Shown here: piece by piece, positions 1 to 10,749 of the stretch
Layout: each line of letters starts with the position of its first letter
Position numbering within the stretch: the stretch's first letter is position 1
Source: Schistocerca nitens
Taxonomy: Eukaryota > Arthropoda > Insecta > Orthoptera > Acrididae
Direction of reading: 5' to 3'
DNA: 64,000 nt
NCBI RefSeq assembly: GCF_023898315.1
Contig: NC_064616.1
Span: forward strand, 294,798,934 to 294,862,933
Program-made: the position numbers and the translations under genes
The notes under the pieces: model-generated
Database searches by the model: none
Seen by the model: the letters and a program-made list of their open reading frames with translations, nothing else
What the model was told of the DNA's origin: nothing

Positions 1-3000
1 CTTCCTTCCAAGCTGTCGCCGTCCGTCTTTCCCTTTCTGGATACACGTTCTCTCTTTGTACTGTATACATTCCATCGTCCACACCAATGGCACGAGCTGA
101 TCTCCTTCATCTTCTTGGTCAGCTTCCACCCCCCTATTTGCTGGTTGGGGACTTCAATGCCCACCACCCGCTTTGGGGATCTCCACATCCTTGTCCACGT
201 GGATCACTATTGCTAGACGTCTTCCACCAAGCGGATCTAGTTTGCCTCAACACTGGGGTCCCTACATTTTTGTCTGCCTCCACGACAAATTTATCTCATT
301 TGGACCTTGCGGTCGGTACTGTTCCGCTAGCTCGGCGCTTCGAATGGTTCGCCCTTGAAGATACACACTCGAGTGACCACTTTCCATGTGTCGTTAGACT
401 GCAGCCTCAACTGCCATATATGCGCCCGCGACGCTGGAAGTTTGCCCAAGCTGACTGGACACTTTTTTCGTCTCTAGCGACATTCGATGACCGTCCCTTT
501 CCCAGCGTCGAAGATGAGGTCACACATATTACCGACGTTATTCTTGCAGCTGCGGAACATTCAATACCACGCACCTCCGAATTGCCCCGGCGCCCCCCAG
601 TTCCTTGGTGGAACGAGGCATGCCGTGATGCAATACGTGAGCGGCGACGTGCTCTCCGCGTTTTCCGCCACCATCCTACTTTGGCCAACTGTATCCGCTA
701 TAAGCAGTTCCGTGCGCGATGCCGTCGTGTCATCCGCGATAGCAAGAAGGCAAGCTGGAAATTCTTTATTAGCTCATTTAACACCTTCACTCCCTCCTCG
801 GAAGTTGGGAGTCGGCTTCGACGGTTCTCAGGCGCGCCTAGTTTCTCCCCGGTCTCTGGGCTCACTGTCGCGCATGATACAATAGTGGACCCCGTCGCAA
901 TTTCTAACTCATTGGGTCAGCACTTTGCTGAGATTTCGAGCTCTTCAAATTACCCGCCAGCGTTTCTCTCGAAGAAACGTGCAGCGGAAGTGCGACATCT
1001 TGCTTTCTCCTCTCAAAATCGCGAAAGCTACAATACTGTTTTCTCCATGCGGGAACTCCAACATGCACTCTCTTCTTCTCGCTCCTCCGCCCCAGGACCG
1101 GATGGTATCCACGTCCAAATGTTGCTGCATTTATCAACCCATAGTCTGCGTTTCCTCCTTCGCCTTTATAATCGAATTTGGACCGACAGTACTTTTCCCA
1201 GACGATGGCGGGAAGCTATCGTCGTTCCTGTTCCGAAACCTGGAAAGGACAAACATCTCCCCTCTAGCTATCGCCCCATTTCTCTCACGAGTAGTGTCTG
1301 CAAGGTTTTGGATCGTATGGTGAATTACCGTTTAGCGTGGTGGCTGGAATCCCGCAGTCTTTTAACACCTGCCCAATGCGGATTCCGAAAGCATCGTTCT
1401 GCAGTTGACCATCTTGTTGCTCTCTCCACTTATATCATGAAAAATTTTCTCCGGAAACGCCAAACGGTAGCAATATTTTTTGATCTGGAGAGAGCATACG
1501 ATACCTGTTGGAGGACAGGCATCCTCCGCACACTGTTCTCTTGGGGCTTTCGAGGTCGGCTGCCCCTTTTTCTTCGCGAATTTATGGCAGCGCGCACATT
1601 TAGGGTGCAGGTGAACACTACTCTCTCCCGTACCTTCTCCCAAGAAAATGGGGTACCCCAGGGCTCCGTGCTGAGTGTTGTACTGTTTGCCATTGCCATA
1701 AATCCAATTATGGATTGTCTCCTTCCTGATGTCTCTGGCTCCCTCTTTGTGGACGATTTTGCGATCTACTACAGCTCTCAACGGACCAGCCTTCTTGAAC
1801 GTCTTCAAGGATGTCTCGATCGCCTCCACTCTTGGAGCATCGAAACCGGCTTCCGTTTTTCTCCCAGTAAGACCGTTTGTGTTAATTTTTGGCGACGTAA
1901 GGAGTTTCTTCCGCCCTCCTTCCATCTAGGTCCTGTCAACCTTCCGTTTTCAGACGTCGCTAAATTCTTGGGTCTTATGTTTGACAGAAAACTGTGCTGG
2001 TCCTCCCACGTTCCGCTGTCTGCGATCCCTCAACACCCTCCGTGTCCTGAATGGTACCTCCTGGGCAGCGGACCGAGTGGTCCTTCTCCGCCTCTATCGC
2101 GCCTTAGTGCGCTCGAAATTGGACTATGGAGGCATAATCTACTCCTCTGCTCGGCCGTCTATTCTTCGGCGTCTCGACTCTATCCACCACCGTGGATTAC
2201 GTTTAGTGTCTGGAGCTTTTTACACCAGCCCTGTGGAAAGCCTTTATGCTGAGACTGCTGAACCTCCGCTGTCCAACCGGCGAGCAGTCCTTCTGAGCCG
2301 TTATGCTAGCCATCTGTCTTCCATGCCTGCTAATCCAGCCCATGACATTTTTTTCGACGCCTCCTTTGATGTAGGGTATGCAGGCCGCCCCTCCTCCCTA
2401 CTACCACCGGGAGTCCGCTTCCGTCAACTGCTCCATTCTCTTTCCTTCCGCTTTCCTAGAACCTTCTTGACAACTTGGGGTACAGCACCGCCTTGGCTCC
2501 GTCCGCGGATCTGCCTGCTCCGTGACCTTTGTCGATTTCCCAAGGATGGTACCCCTTCACTTGTTTATCGTCGGGCATTTGCTGCTCTCTGTGCACAAAT
2601 GACGGACGCCACATTTATTTACACCGACGGCTCGAAAACATCGTTAGGTGTAGGGAGTGCCTATATCGTTGGCGACACCCCAAGTCACTTTCGGCTTCCC
2701 GACCAGTGTTCGGTTTATACTGCGGAGCTTTACGCTGTTCTCCAGGCTGTCCACTACATCCGCCGCCATTAGCGAATACAGTACGTTATCTGCTCAGATT
2801 CTCTCAGCTCTCTCCTCAGTCTCCAAGCTCTTTATCCTGTGCACCCTCTGGTCCACCGGATTCAGGACTGTCTGCGCTTGCTCCACCTGGGGAGCGTCTC
2901 GGTGGCGTTCCTCTGGCTCCCGGGACACGTTGGTATCTGTGGAAATGAGGCGGCAGATATTGCAGCCAAGGCTGCAGTTTCTCTTCTTCGGCCAGCTATT

Positions 3001-3626
3001 CAATCGATTTCCTTCGCCGATCTACGGAGCGTTTTATGTCGTCGTGTTGTTCATTTATGGCACGCGCATTGGTCGACACTTCCCCATAATAAATTGCGGG
3101 ACGTGAAAGCTCTTCCTTGTGCTTGGACCTCTTCCTCCCGAACGCGTCGTCGGGAGGAGGTAATTTTAACTAGACTCCGGATAGGGCACTGTCTTTTTAG
3201 CCATCGACATCTTATAAGCGGCGATCCTCCCCCACTCTGTCCCCACTGCTCTCAGCTGTGGACGGTAAGACACCTTTTAATTGAGTGCCCCTATTTTAAC
3301 CCGTTACGCTCCCGTCTACAGCTATCGCCTGATATATCGTCGATTTTAGCAGATGACACGCGCTCGGCCGACCGCGTTCTCAAGTTTATTAGTGCCAGTA
3401 AAATGACGTCAGTCATTTGAAGCTTTTTTTTGGGGACAACCAACCCCTTTCTGTAGTGGATTTTTAAGCCTTACTTCTGCTTTTAGTTTCTCCAATTTTA
3501 TGACTTTCGTTCCCAATGCTGCTGGTTTTCAATTTCGGTTTTTTACTGTTTTCTAAGCCACGGACCGGGCGCTAATGACCATAGCAGTTTTGCGCCCTAA
3601 AACCAAAACAAAAACAAAAAAAAGTT
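1..3626 (+). mobile_element. I-like non-LTR retrotransposon, 5' part outside window
   Basis: A non-LTR retrotransposon enters from the left edge and ends in an A/C-rich tail at about 3597-3623, just after the motif GCGCCCTAAA. Its protein order is apurinic-type endonuclease, reverse transcriptase, RNase H and a Cys/His C-terminal segment. RNase H downstream of the reverse transcriptase is typical of the I superfamily, so I call it I-like; the exact clade is not settled. A second, 5'-truncated copy at 16580-17073 has the same C-terminal protein and the same GCGCCCTAAA terminus, which fixes the 3' end. The element appears inserted into a 5S-derived SINE that continues at 3624. Confidence 0.9.
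3..3420 (+). pseudogene. ORF2 of the I-like element: endonuclease, reverse transcriptase, RNase H; one frameshift and one stop
   Basis: The frame is already open at base 3, so the protein begins outside the window. The C-terminal half of the endonuclease is seen (GDFNAHHPLWG, then SSDHFP). Reverse transcriptase motifs follow: YRPISLTSS, FFDLERAYD, NGVPQGSVLS and the catalytic FVDD (near 1748). RNase H carries its acidic residues in YTDGSK, AELYAV, CSDS and WLPGHVG..NEAAD. A CPHCSQLW...HLLIECP zinc-type motif is near the end. Two lesions break it: a small deletion near 2010 moves the reading from the first frame to the frame of 1981-3420, and an in-frame TAG lies at 2770-2772 inside RNase H. 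It probably cannot supply a full protein, although most catalytic residues survive, so it decayed recently. Confidence 0.9.
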
Positions 3627-3779
3627 AGCTCCTCAGTTAGCCTCACCTCGCAAGATTTGAGTGCACCCCGCTTGCCAACGGCGCTCGGCATACCGGATGG
3701 TCTGCTAACCAAGCCCGAACGCGCGTAACTTCAGTGATCTGAAGGGAACCGGTGTTCCCACTGCGGCAAAGCCGTTGGC
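3624..3779 (-). mobile_element. 5S rRNA-derived SINE, head region
   Basis: Read on the minus strand from 3779, the sequence starts GCCAACGGCTTTGCCGCAG and continues through ACACCGGTTCCC and GATCACTGAAGTTA. This follows the 5' half of animal 5S rRNA (ACACCGGTT, GATCACCGAAGTTAAG). The stretch that in 5S would read through TACTTGGATGGGTGACC is shortened by roughly 16-20 bases, which removes most of the internal promoter box C. The similarity resumes at GACCATCCGG. A non-5S body follows and is cut by the tail of the I-like element. The body of the same family appears to recur at 41125-41283. It could be a plain 5S pseudogene, but the attached body argues for a SINE. Confidence 0.75.
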
Positions 3780-3933
3780 TTTTGTGGTGATAGTACCCTC
3801 AATTAATAACGTCTATATCTACTGTGGTATGGTGTGACCATCACATCACAGAATTTGTGTAGTTTGTGGACAGCAAAATTTGGCTTTACTCCACATCTCT
3901 AGTGGGCTACATTAAAGTTAATTTGGTTCTGTC
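3780..3933. other. Short stretch with no recognised feature
   Basis: No gene or repeat was recognised between the 5S-derived SINE and the tRNA-derived SINE. Confidence 0.5.
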
Positions 3934-4145
3934 GGTCCGCCTGCTTAGCTGGATGGTAACGTTCTCGCCCCCCACGCAAGCGGGTCCGGGTTCAGTTACT
4001 GACCGGTTTGGGTGTAGTCTTGTCATCATCATTTCATCCTCATCACTGGCGCTCAAGTCGCCCAATGTGGCGTCGACTGAAATAAGACTTGCACTTGGCG
4101 GCCGAACTTCCCCTGATGGGGCTTCCCGGCCGACGATGCCATACG

Positions 4146-4181
<36 letters not shown>
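3934..4181 (+). mobile_element. tRNA-derived SINE with (ATT)n tail
   Basis: The 5' head has a pol III A-box-like TAGCTGGATGG at 3945-3955 and a B-box-like GGGTTCAGTTAC at 3988-3999, spaced as in a tRNA gene. The body (CATCATTTCATCCTCATCA, then GCCCAATGTGGCGTCGA and a short inverted repeat around TTCCCGGCCG) is one I know from memory as an abundant insect SINE. It ends in (ATT)n. The B box departs from consensus, so this copy is probably no longer transcribed. Confidence 0.8.
4148..4181 (+). repeat. (ATT)n microsatellite
   Basis: About eleven ATT units form the 3' tail of the preceding SINE and grade into TTG units. Asn/Ile/Tyr runs predicted across it are artefacts. Confidence 0.95.
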
Positions 4182-4524
4182 GTTGTTGTAATTTTTTTGT
4201 CAGTCGTATCACCCTGGTTTTGTCTCGCTTATAGGGTCAACAAAGCTGTCATGGCTTCTTCACTGCCAGGGAAGTAGAGGGATATTCAACACGATATTAA
4301 AACCCCTTGCTATTCTTCTTTCCCCATGCGCCACCCTCCCATTCTTTCGCCTTTCTCCTACATTTTTTCTATCCCTTCTTCTTATTCCTCTCTCTCTTTC
4401 TTCATTTCTAGACCACTTCATTTTACGTTCAAATGTTATAATGAAGTAGTTCTATGTGGTATTGGATTTCGTAACTGTGCGATAAACTATTTATAAAACA
4501 AGGAAAAATCTTTATTAATGCACT
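4182..4524. other. Pyrimidine-rich stretch without a gene
   Basis: A TC-rich section at about 4310-4420 is the only visible feature. No coding signal was recognised. Confidence 0.5.
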
Positions 4525-4533
4525 GTGGATGAA

Positions 4534-4591
<58 letters not shown>

Positions 4592-7500
4592 TCCCAGAGC
4601 AAACAAACAAAGAACAACACGCACCAATTAAACAATCAGAGGAAAAGGAAATCTTAAGACAGCCACCAGAACAAGCACAAATAGAACACGAAGTGACACA
4701 CATGTTAGATATAGAAGAAAAATTTCAGCTGACATATATAGAATACAAAGACACAAATACAGACATAAGACCATTCTTGCATAGACCACCAAATAACCCA
4801 CAAGTCGAAACAACAATAAAAACTATCAACACAATCATACACAACAAAATAAATGAAAACACAACTATGGAAGAGTTACAACTACTGGTTTATATAGGAG
4901 CACTCACTACACTAAATATACACACTAGACAGAGATCAGAACCAACCAACACACAGAAGAAACCCACAAAACCAGCATGGCAACACAGGCTACAGATCAG
5001 AATAGAAAAACTGAGAAAAGACATCGGACAGCTAACACAATTTATAAGAAATGAAATCTCGGAAAAAAAACGAAAAAGGTTGGGTAAAATCTCACAACAA
5101 GAAGCGACAGAGCAATTAGACGAAAAGAAGCAGAAATTACAAGCATTAGCCAAACGACTCGGAAGATACAAAAAAAGTGAAAATAGAAGGAAACAAAACC
5201 AAACATTCAACACAAACCAAAAGAAATTTTACCAGACAATAGATAACACACACATTAAAATAAACTATCTACCAAACATAACAGACATGGAACACTTCTG
5301 GAGCGGCATATGGTCTAACCCGGTACAACATAACAGGCATGCACGGTGGATACAAGCAGAAACAGACACATACAAGATGATACCACAAATGCCTGAAGTG
5401 ATAATTTTGCAACATGAAGTCACCCAAGCAATTAATTCTACTCACAATTGGAAAGCCGCTGGAAATGATAAAATAGCAAATTTCTGGTTAAAGAAGTTCA
5501 CCTCAACACATTCACATCTAACTAAATTATTTAACAGTTACATTGCAGACCCATACACATTCCCTGATACACTTACACATGGAATAACTTATCTGAAACC
5601 TAAAGATCAAGCAGACACAGCGAACCCAGCTAAATATCGCCCCATAACATGCCTACCAACAATATACAAAATATTAACTTCAATCATCAAACAGAAATTA
5701 ATGACACATACAACACAGAACAAAATTATAAATGAAGAACAAAAAGGCTGTTGCAAAGGAGCACGAGGATGTAAAGAGCAACTGATAATAGATGCAGAGG
5801 TGACATATCAAGCTAAAACTAAACAAAGGTCGCTACACTACGCATACATTGATTACCAAAAAGCTTTTGATAGTGTACCCCACTCATGGTTACTACAAAT
5901 ATTGGAAATATACAAAGTAGATCCTAAATTGATACAGTTCCTAAACATAGTAATGAGAAATTGGAAAACCACACTTAATATCCAAACAAATTCAAATAAT
6001 ATCACATCACAGCCAATACAGATTAAGCGTGGAATATACCAAGGAGACTCATTAAGTCCTTTCTGGTTCTGCCTTGCTCTGAACCCACTATCCAACATGC
6101 TAAATAATACAAATTATGGATACAATATTACTGGAACATACCCACACAAAATCACACATTTGCTATACATGGATGATCTAAAACTACTGGCAGCAACAAA
6201 TCAACAACTCAACCAATTACTAAAGATAACAGAAGTATTCAGCAATGATATAAATATGGCTTTTGGAACAGACAAATGTAAGAAAAATAGCATAGTCAAG
6301 GGAAAACACACTAAACAAGAAGATTACATATTGGATAACCACAGCGACTGCATAGAAGCGATGGAAAAAACGGATGCCTATAAATATCTAGGATACAGAC
6401 AAAAAATAGGAATAGATAACACAAATATTAAAGAAGAACTAAAAGAAAAATATAGACAAAGACTAACAAAAATACTGAAAACAGAATTGACAGCAAGAAA
6501 CAAGACCAAAGCTATAAATACTTATGCCATACCAATATTGACCTACTCATTTGGAGTAGTGAAATGGAGTAACACAGACCTAGAAGCACTCAATACACTT
6601 ACACGATCACAATGCCATAAATATAGAATACATCACATACATTCAGCAACAGAAAGATTCACATTAAGCAGAAAGGAAGGAGGAAGGGGATTTATCGATA
6701 TAAAAAACCTACATTATGGACAGGTAGACAATTTAAGAAAATTCTTTATAGAACGAGCAGAAACTAGCAAAATACACAAAGCAATCACTCATATAAATAC
6801 ATCGGCTACACCACTACAATTTCATAACCACCTCTACAACCCTTTAGACCACATAACATCAACAGATACGAAGAAAGTAAATTGGAAAAAGAAAACACTT
6901 CATGGCAAGCACCCGTATCATCTAACACAGCCACACATCGATCAAGACGCATCCAACACATGGCTAAGAAAAGGCAATATATACAGTGAGACAGAAGGAT
7001 TCATGATTGCAATACAGGATCAAACAATAAACACCAGGTATTACAGCAAGCATATTATTAAAGATCCCAATACCACAACAGATAAATGCAGACTTTGTAA
7101 ACAACAAATAGAAACAGTAGATCACATCACAAGCGGATGTACAATACTAGCAAATACAGAATACCCCAGAAGACATGACAATGTCGCAAAAATAATACAT
7201 CAACAGCTTGCATTACAACATAAACTTTTAAAACAACAAGTTCCTACATACAAGTATGCACCACAAAATGTACTGGAGAATGATGAATACAAATTATACT
7301 GGAACAGAACCATTATAACAGATAAAACAACGCCACATAACAAACCTGACATCATACTCACCAATAAAAAGAAGAAATTAACACAACTAATCGAAATATC
7401 CATACCCAATACAACAAATATACAAAAGAAAACAGGAGAAAAAATTGAAAAATACATCCAACTGGCTGAGGAAGTCAAAGACATGTGGCATCAGGATAAA

Positions 7501-7665
7501 GTTGACATCATACCAATTATAGTATCAACTACAGGAGTCGTACCACACAATATCCACCAGTACATCAATGCAATACAGCTACATCCAAACACATATATAC
7601 AACTACAGAAATCCGTAATTATTGATACATGTTCAATTACCCGAAAGTTCCTAAACGCAATGTAA
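4525..7665 (+). CDS. R4/Dong-type reverse transcriptase with C-terminal endonuclease
   Basis: An uninterrupted ORF of 1046 residues. It would nick target DNA and copy its own RNA there (target-primed reverse transcription, in the nucleus). The first ATG (4525) lies upstream of the AAT tract, so residues 4-22 are mostly asparagine encoded by the target repeat; the element's own protein may start at an internal Met such as the one at about residue 60. A lysine/arginine-rich segment lies at about residues 150-235. Reverse transcriptase motifs are YRPITCLPT, YIDYQKAFDSVPH, IYQGDSLSPF and the catalytic YMDD near residue 546. A CxxC...HxxxxC knuckle starts at residue 855 (CRLC, then HITSGC). It is followed by a PD...E motif (P941, D942, E957) of the restriction-like endonuclease. 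I saw no N-terminal zinc finger. No stop or frameshift breaks it, so it may be recently active. Confidence 0.9.
4534..4589 (+). repeat. (AAT)n microsatellite, target of the R4/Dong element
   Basis: About 19 uninterrupted AAT units lie directly upstream of the R4/Dong element. Read in its frame they encode a poly-asparagine run. The element's 3' side also ends in TAATAATATTAAT, so it sits inside TAA-type sequence. Confidence 0.95.
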
Positions 7666-7775
7666 CATATACCGTACAGTTAAAAGGAAGTCACGCTTGA
7701 TCAAGGTCCGCGTCACTTTCATTTCGAACCAGACCTAAGGTCTGAGAAAGGAAAGAAATAATAATATTAATATAG
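4590..7775 (+). mobile_element. R4/Dong-clade non-LTR retrotransposon, apparently full length
   Basis: The element is bounded on the left by (AAT)n and on the right by AAATAATAATATTAATA at about 7755-7775. Between them are a single long ORF and a 3' UTR of about 100 bases (7666-7757). A single ORF with a C-terminal restriction-like endonuclease and insertion in TAA repeats is what is known for Dong of Bombyx, a member of the R4 clade. The sense strand is strikingly rich in A and poor in G and T. The exact 5' end is hidden by the repeat. Confidence 0.85.
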
Positions 7776-7967
7776 AAGACAGGAGGGAGACAAGGAGACT
7801 GACTCTATAATATTCTGTTCATGTTCGCCGCCGTCCTAGACAAGTTACAGGACATTGTGAAAAAGGACTCAAGAAATGTGGGTTTTGGAAGCCAACCCTA
7901 CTGGGCTTCCCGAAAAACAACCTCTACAGTCCACGTCATACCTTGTGTTTGCGGACGACCTGGACAT
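7776..7967. other. Unassigned stretch between two retrotransposons
   Basis: Nothing was recognised here between the R4/Dong 3' end and the CR1-like 3' end. Confidence 0.4.
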
Positions 7968-8288
7968 AGATTAGATTAGATTAGATTTACTTTCATTCCA
8001 ATTGATCCGTAGTGAGGAGGTCCTCCAGGATGTGGAACATGTCAGAAAAACAACAATACATGACAAATATTTACAATTAAAACAAATAAGCTAATGTACC
8101 ATTCCACAGGTCCCAAGTGGAATGATCGTCATTTTTTAATGAACACTAAGAGTAATTTTACAAATACTAATGCACTGAATTTAAAATAAAAAAGTTTTTT
8201 ATTTATTTATAAGGTAATACAACTACTGTAATACTTATTTACAATGAACACATTACTGCACTGAAATGGTGCAGAAGTTAGATTATAC

Positions 8289-8290
<2 letters not shown>

Positions 8291-8367
<77 letters not shown>
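8291..8367 (+). repeat. (AC)n microsatellite
   Basis: About 38 pure AC dinucleotides inside the 3' UTR of the CR1-like element. The Thr-His ORF across it is an artefact. Confidence 0.98.
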
Positions 8368-8371
<4 letters not shown>

Positions 8372-8433
8372 TTTTCAATGAACACATTACTGCACTGAAA
8401 TTGTGCAGAAGTTATGTTGTACTTATATACAAA

Positions 8434-9548
8434 TCAGTTGGTTTTACTAAGAAATTCATCAATGGAGTAGAAGGAGTTGGCCACCAATAAATCCTTTAGG
8501 CTTCTCTTAAACTGAATTTCATTGGTTGTTAAGATTTTTATGGCTGCTGGCAAGTTATTGAAAATGTGTGTTCCTGAATAATGCACACCTTTTTGTACAA
8601 GACTAAGTGACTTTAAATCCTTGTGAAGATTATTCTTATTTCTAGTATTGATTCCATGAATTGAGCTGTTGGTTTGAAAAAGTGATATATTTTTAATGAC
8701 AAATTTCATTAAGGAATAAATATATTGGGAAGCAGTAGTTAGTATCCCTAGTTCCCTAAACAGGCTTCTGCAGGATGTTCTTGAGTTCACATCACATATA
8801 ACTCTCACTGCACGTTTTTGTGCCCGGAAAACTTTAGCTTGGCTTGATGAATTACCCCAAAAAATAATCCCATATGACATTATGGAATGAAAGTAAGCAT
8901 AGTATGCCAGCTTTTTCATTTTTATATCCCCTATGTCTGACAAAATTCGCATTGCAAACAGAGATTTGTTAAGACGCTTCAGCAGTTCTGTGGTGTGCTC
9001 CTCCCAGTTGAATTTATTATCAAGCTGTAATCCCAAGAATTTAACACTGTCCACTTCTTCTATCTTCTTGTCATCGTATGTTAGACATATACTCTTGGGA
9101 CACCCCTTACAAGTTCTGAACTGCATGTAGTGTGTTTTTTCAAAGTTTAGTGACAAAGAATTGGCTAGGAACCAGTGATTAATGTCCACAAATATTTTAT
9201 TGGCTGATCTTTCTAAGACTACATTTGACTTGCTATTTATTGCAATGTTTGTATCATCGGCAAACAAAACAAACTTGGCATCTGGTAATGTTACTGATGA
9301 AAGGTCATTGATATACACAAGAAAAAGTAAGGGCCCCAAAATGGAACCTTGTGGGACCCCACATGTAATTAGTTCCCAGTTGGATGAGGCCTGATAGCTT
9401 GATACATGTCTCTTTCCTAATAACACCCTTTGTTTCCTGCCAGAGATATAAGATTTGAACCATTTTGCAGCATTTCCTGTTATACTATAATATTCTAGTT
9501 TACTTAAAAGGATATTGTGATTTACACAGTCAAATGCCTTTGACTTAC
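8434..9548 (-). CDS. Partial reverse transcriptase of the CR1/Jockey-group element
   Basis: About 370 codons stay open from the truncation point to the stop. The first residues read KAFDCVNH, the end of the RT palm motif with the first catalytic Asp. CGVPQGSILGPLLFLVYINDL and the catalytic FADD follow, then the thumb (FEKTHYMQF, VKFLGLQLD). The C-terminal connection domain typical of this group comes last (AQKRAVRVICDVNSRTSCR, then LFRELGILTTASQYIYSL). The endonuclease and fingers are missing because of 5' truncation. No stop interrupts what remains, so insertion was fairly recent. It cannot be a working enzyme as it stands. Confidence 0.88.
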
Positions 9549-10189
9549 AAAGGACGAAGAGACTTCCATCATACAGCTCGAGGTACTTGAAGAATATGCA
9601 GAAAAAGTAGGATTAACAAATCTCATTCGAGAAAAAAGTGAATTCTTATGTTCAAAGACAGAAATCTCAGGCCTGAAAACAAAATACGGTAAAATCAACA
9701 GGGTGCTGTACTTTAAATAACTTGGAAAACTCATCGGACCTATGGACGTTAAAATGAAAAAGCAAAATCGGCTCCAAAAAAAAAAAAAAAAAAAGCATTA
9801 GTGTTAGTTCAAAGCCTCTACGGCAAAAAATCCATCGGCACTACAACACAGCCATAAAATCAACAGTCCTCTACACAAGCGAAACAAACACACTTATCAG
9901 AAAACATAAACGTGAAGAAATAAAAACGAAAAGGAAAATTATAAGAGCACGACATACCTACGATGACCAGTCAAAACAACAGACAAGTTTTCAAACATCG
10001 AAATTGACATTAAGAAAAGGTGGATGAAATTCTTTGGACTTTTCAACAGACTACCAGAAAAGAGACTGACAAAAATTATAATAGACTATGTAATATCACA
10101 TAAGAACTCAACACTCAACACCTTGACCTAACGAAGGTCGAAAGGACCTTGAAAACGGAAACATAAGATCAACCGACATTTTTTTACAC

Positions 10190-10232
<43 letters not shown>

Positions 10233-10430
10233 TGTAGATAATTGGGAAGATGCATCAGAGCAACCAAAATAAAAACAGTATAGACAAAAGTGGTCGGGAG
10301 AACATAAACAAGTCTTCTTGGAAAGAATGTAAGCCTATTGGAACAACAAGAAGCACAAAGAAAAGTTGAGTTACTTGCTTAACGTCATCCATTTATTGGG
10401 CGAATTTGTTGTAGCAGCAGCAACAACAAC
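9549..10430 (+). pseudogene. Decayed non-LTR reverse transcriptase, C-terminal part
   Basis: Read on the + strand, fragments such as EEYAEKVGLT, SKTEISGLKTKYGKINRV, LVQSLYGKKSI and NWEDASEQPK keep the order of the C-terminal half of a non-LTR polyprotein of the kind often annotated endonuclease-reverse transcriptase in insects. Many stops and frameshifts and an A17-A20 run near 9776 break it. An AC microsatellite (10186-10230) interrupts the 3' portion. A second relic of the same family follows at 10750-11760. The clade is not determined. Confidence 0.65.
10186..10230 (+). repeat. (AC)n microsatellite
   Basis: About 22 AC units within the reverse transcriptase relic. Confidence 0.97.
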
Positions 10431-10749
10431 AACTTAAAAATTTTTTCAAAAGCATTATAAAACAGGCTGGAAAGCCAACTCGGCCAGCAGTTTGGAGAAT
10501 ACTGAGGAGGGATTAGAAAAGGACGTTCCTCTGTGGAAAAATTTTTAAATCTGAAAGCAATAATCAAGTATAACAGAATAAGATCCAAAAGCGTTTATAT
10601 GACATTTGTATATTTCAAAAGTGAATAAGATTCAATTGACAGGGAAACATTATTTAGCACCTTAAGTGTTTCGAGCTGACAAGTTGGTTACAGTCACAAA
10701 AGACACAATAAAAAATCCAAAATTAAATTATTAGGTGAAAACCTTTAAG

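Larger units (their letters stand above)
7968..9548 (-). mobile_element. 5'-truncated CR1/Jockey-group non-LTR retrotransposon
   Basis: On the minus strand the element begins abruptly inside the reverse transcriptase at about 9548 and ends with a short (TAATC)n tail at about 7969-7987. Its 3' UTR (7968-8433) holds a long CA microsatellite. Beyond 9548 the + strand encodes part of an unrelated element, so the junction marks the 5' truncation typical of incomplete reverse transcription. Confidence 0.85.

Noticed and set aside
3624-3779. Functional 5S rRNA gene
   Set aside because: The region corresponding to box C and the following stem is deleted, and a SINE-like body is attached.
3934-4000. 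Functional tRNA gene
   Set aside because: A and B boxes are present, but no cloverleaf with acceptor stem can be drawn. The body identifies it as a SINE head.
4429-4703. Minus-strand ORFs with poly-Ile and poly-Leu
   Set aside because: They read through the AAT tract on the opposite strand of the R4/Dong ORF.
8266-8490. ORF with a long Thr-His repeat
   Set aside because: It is the translation of an AC microsatellite in a retrotransposon 3' UTR.
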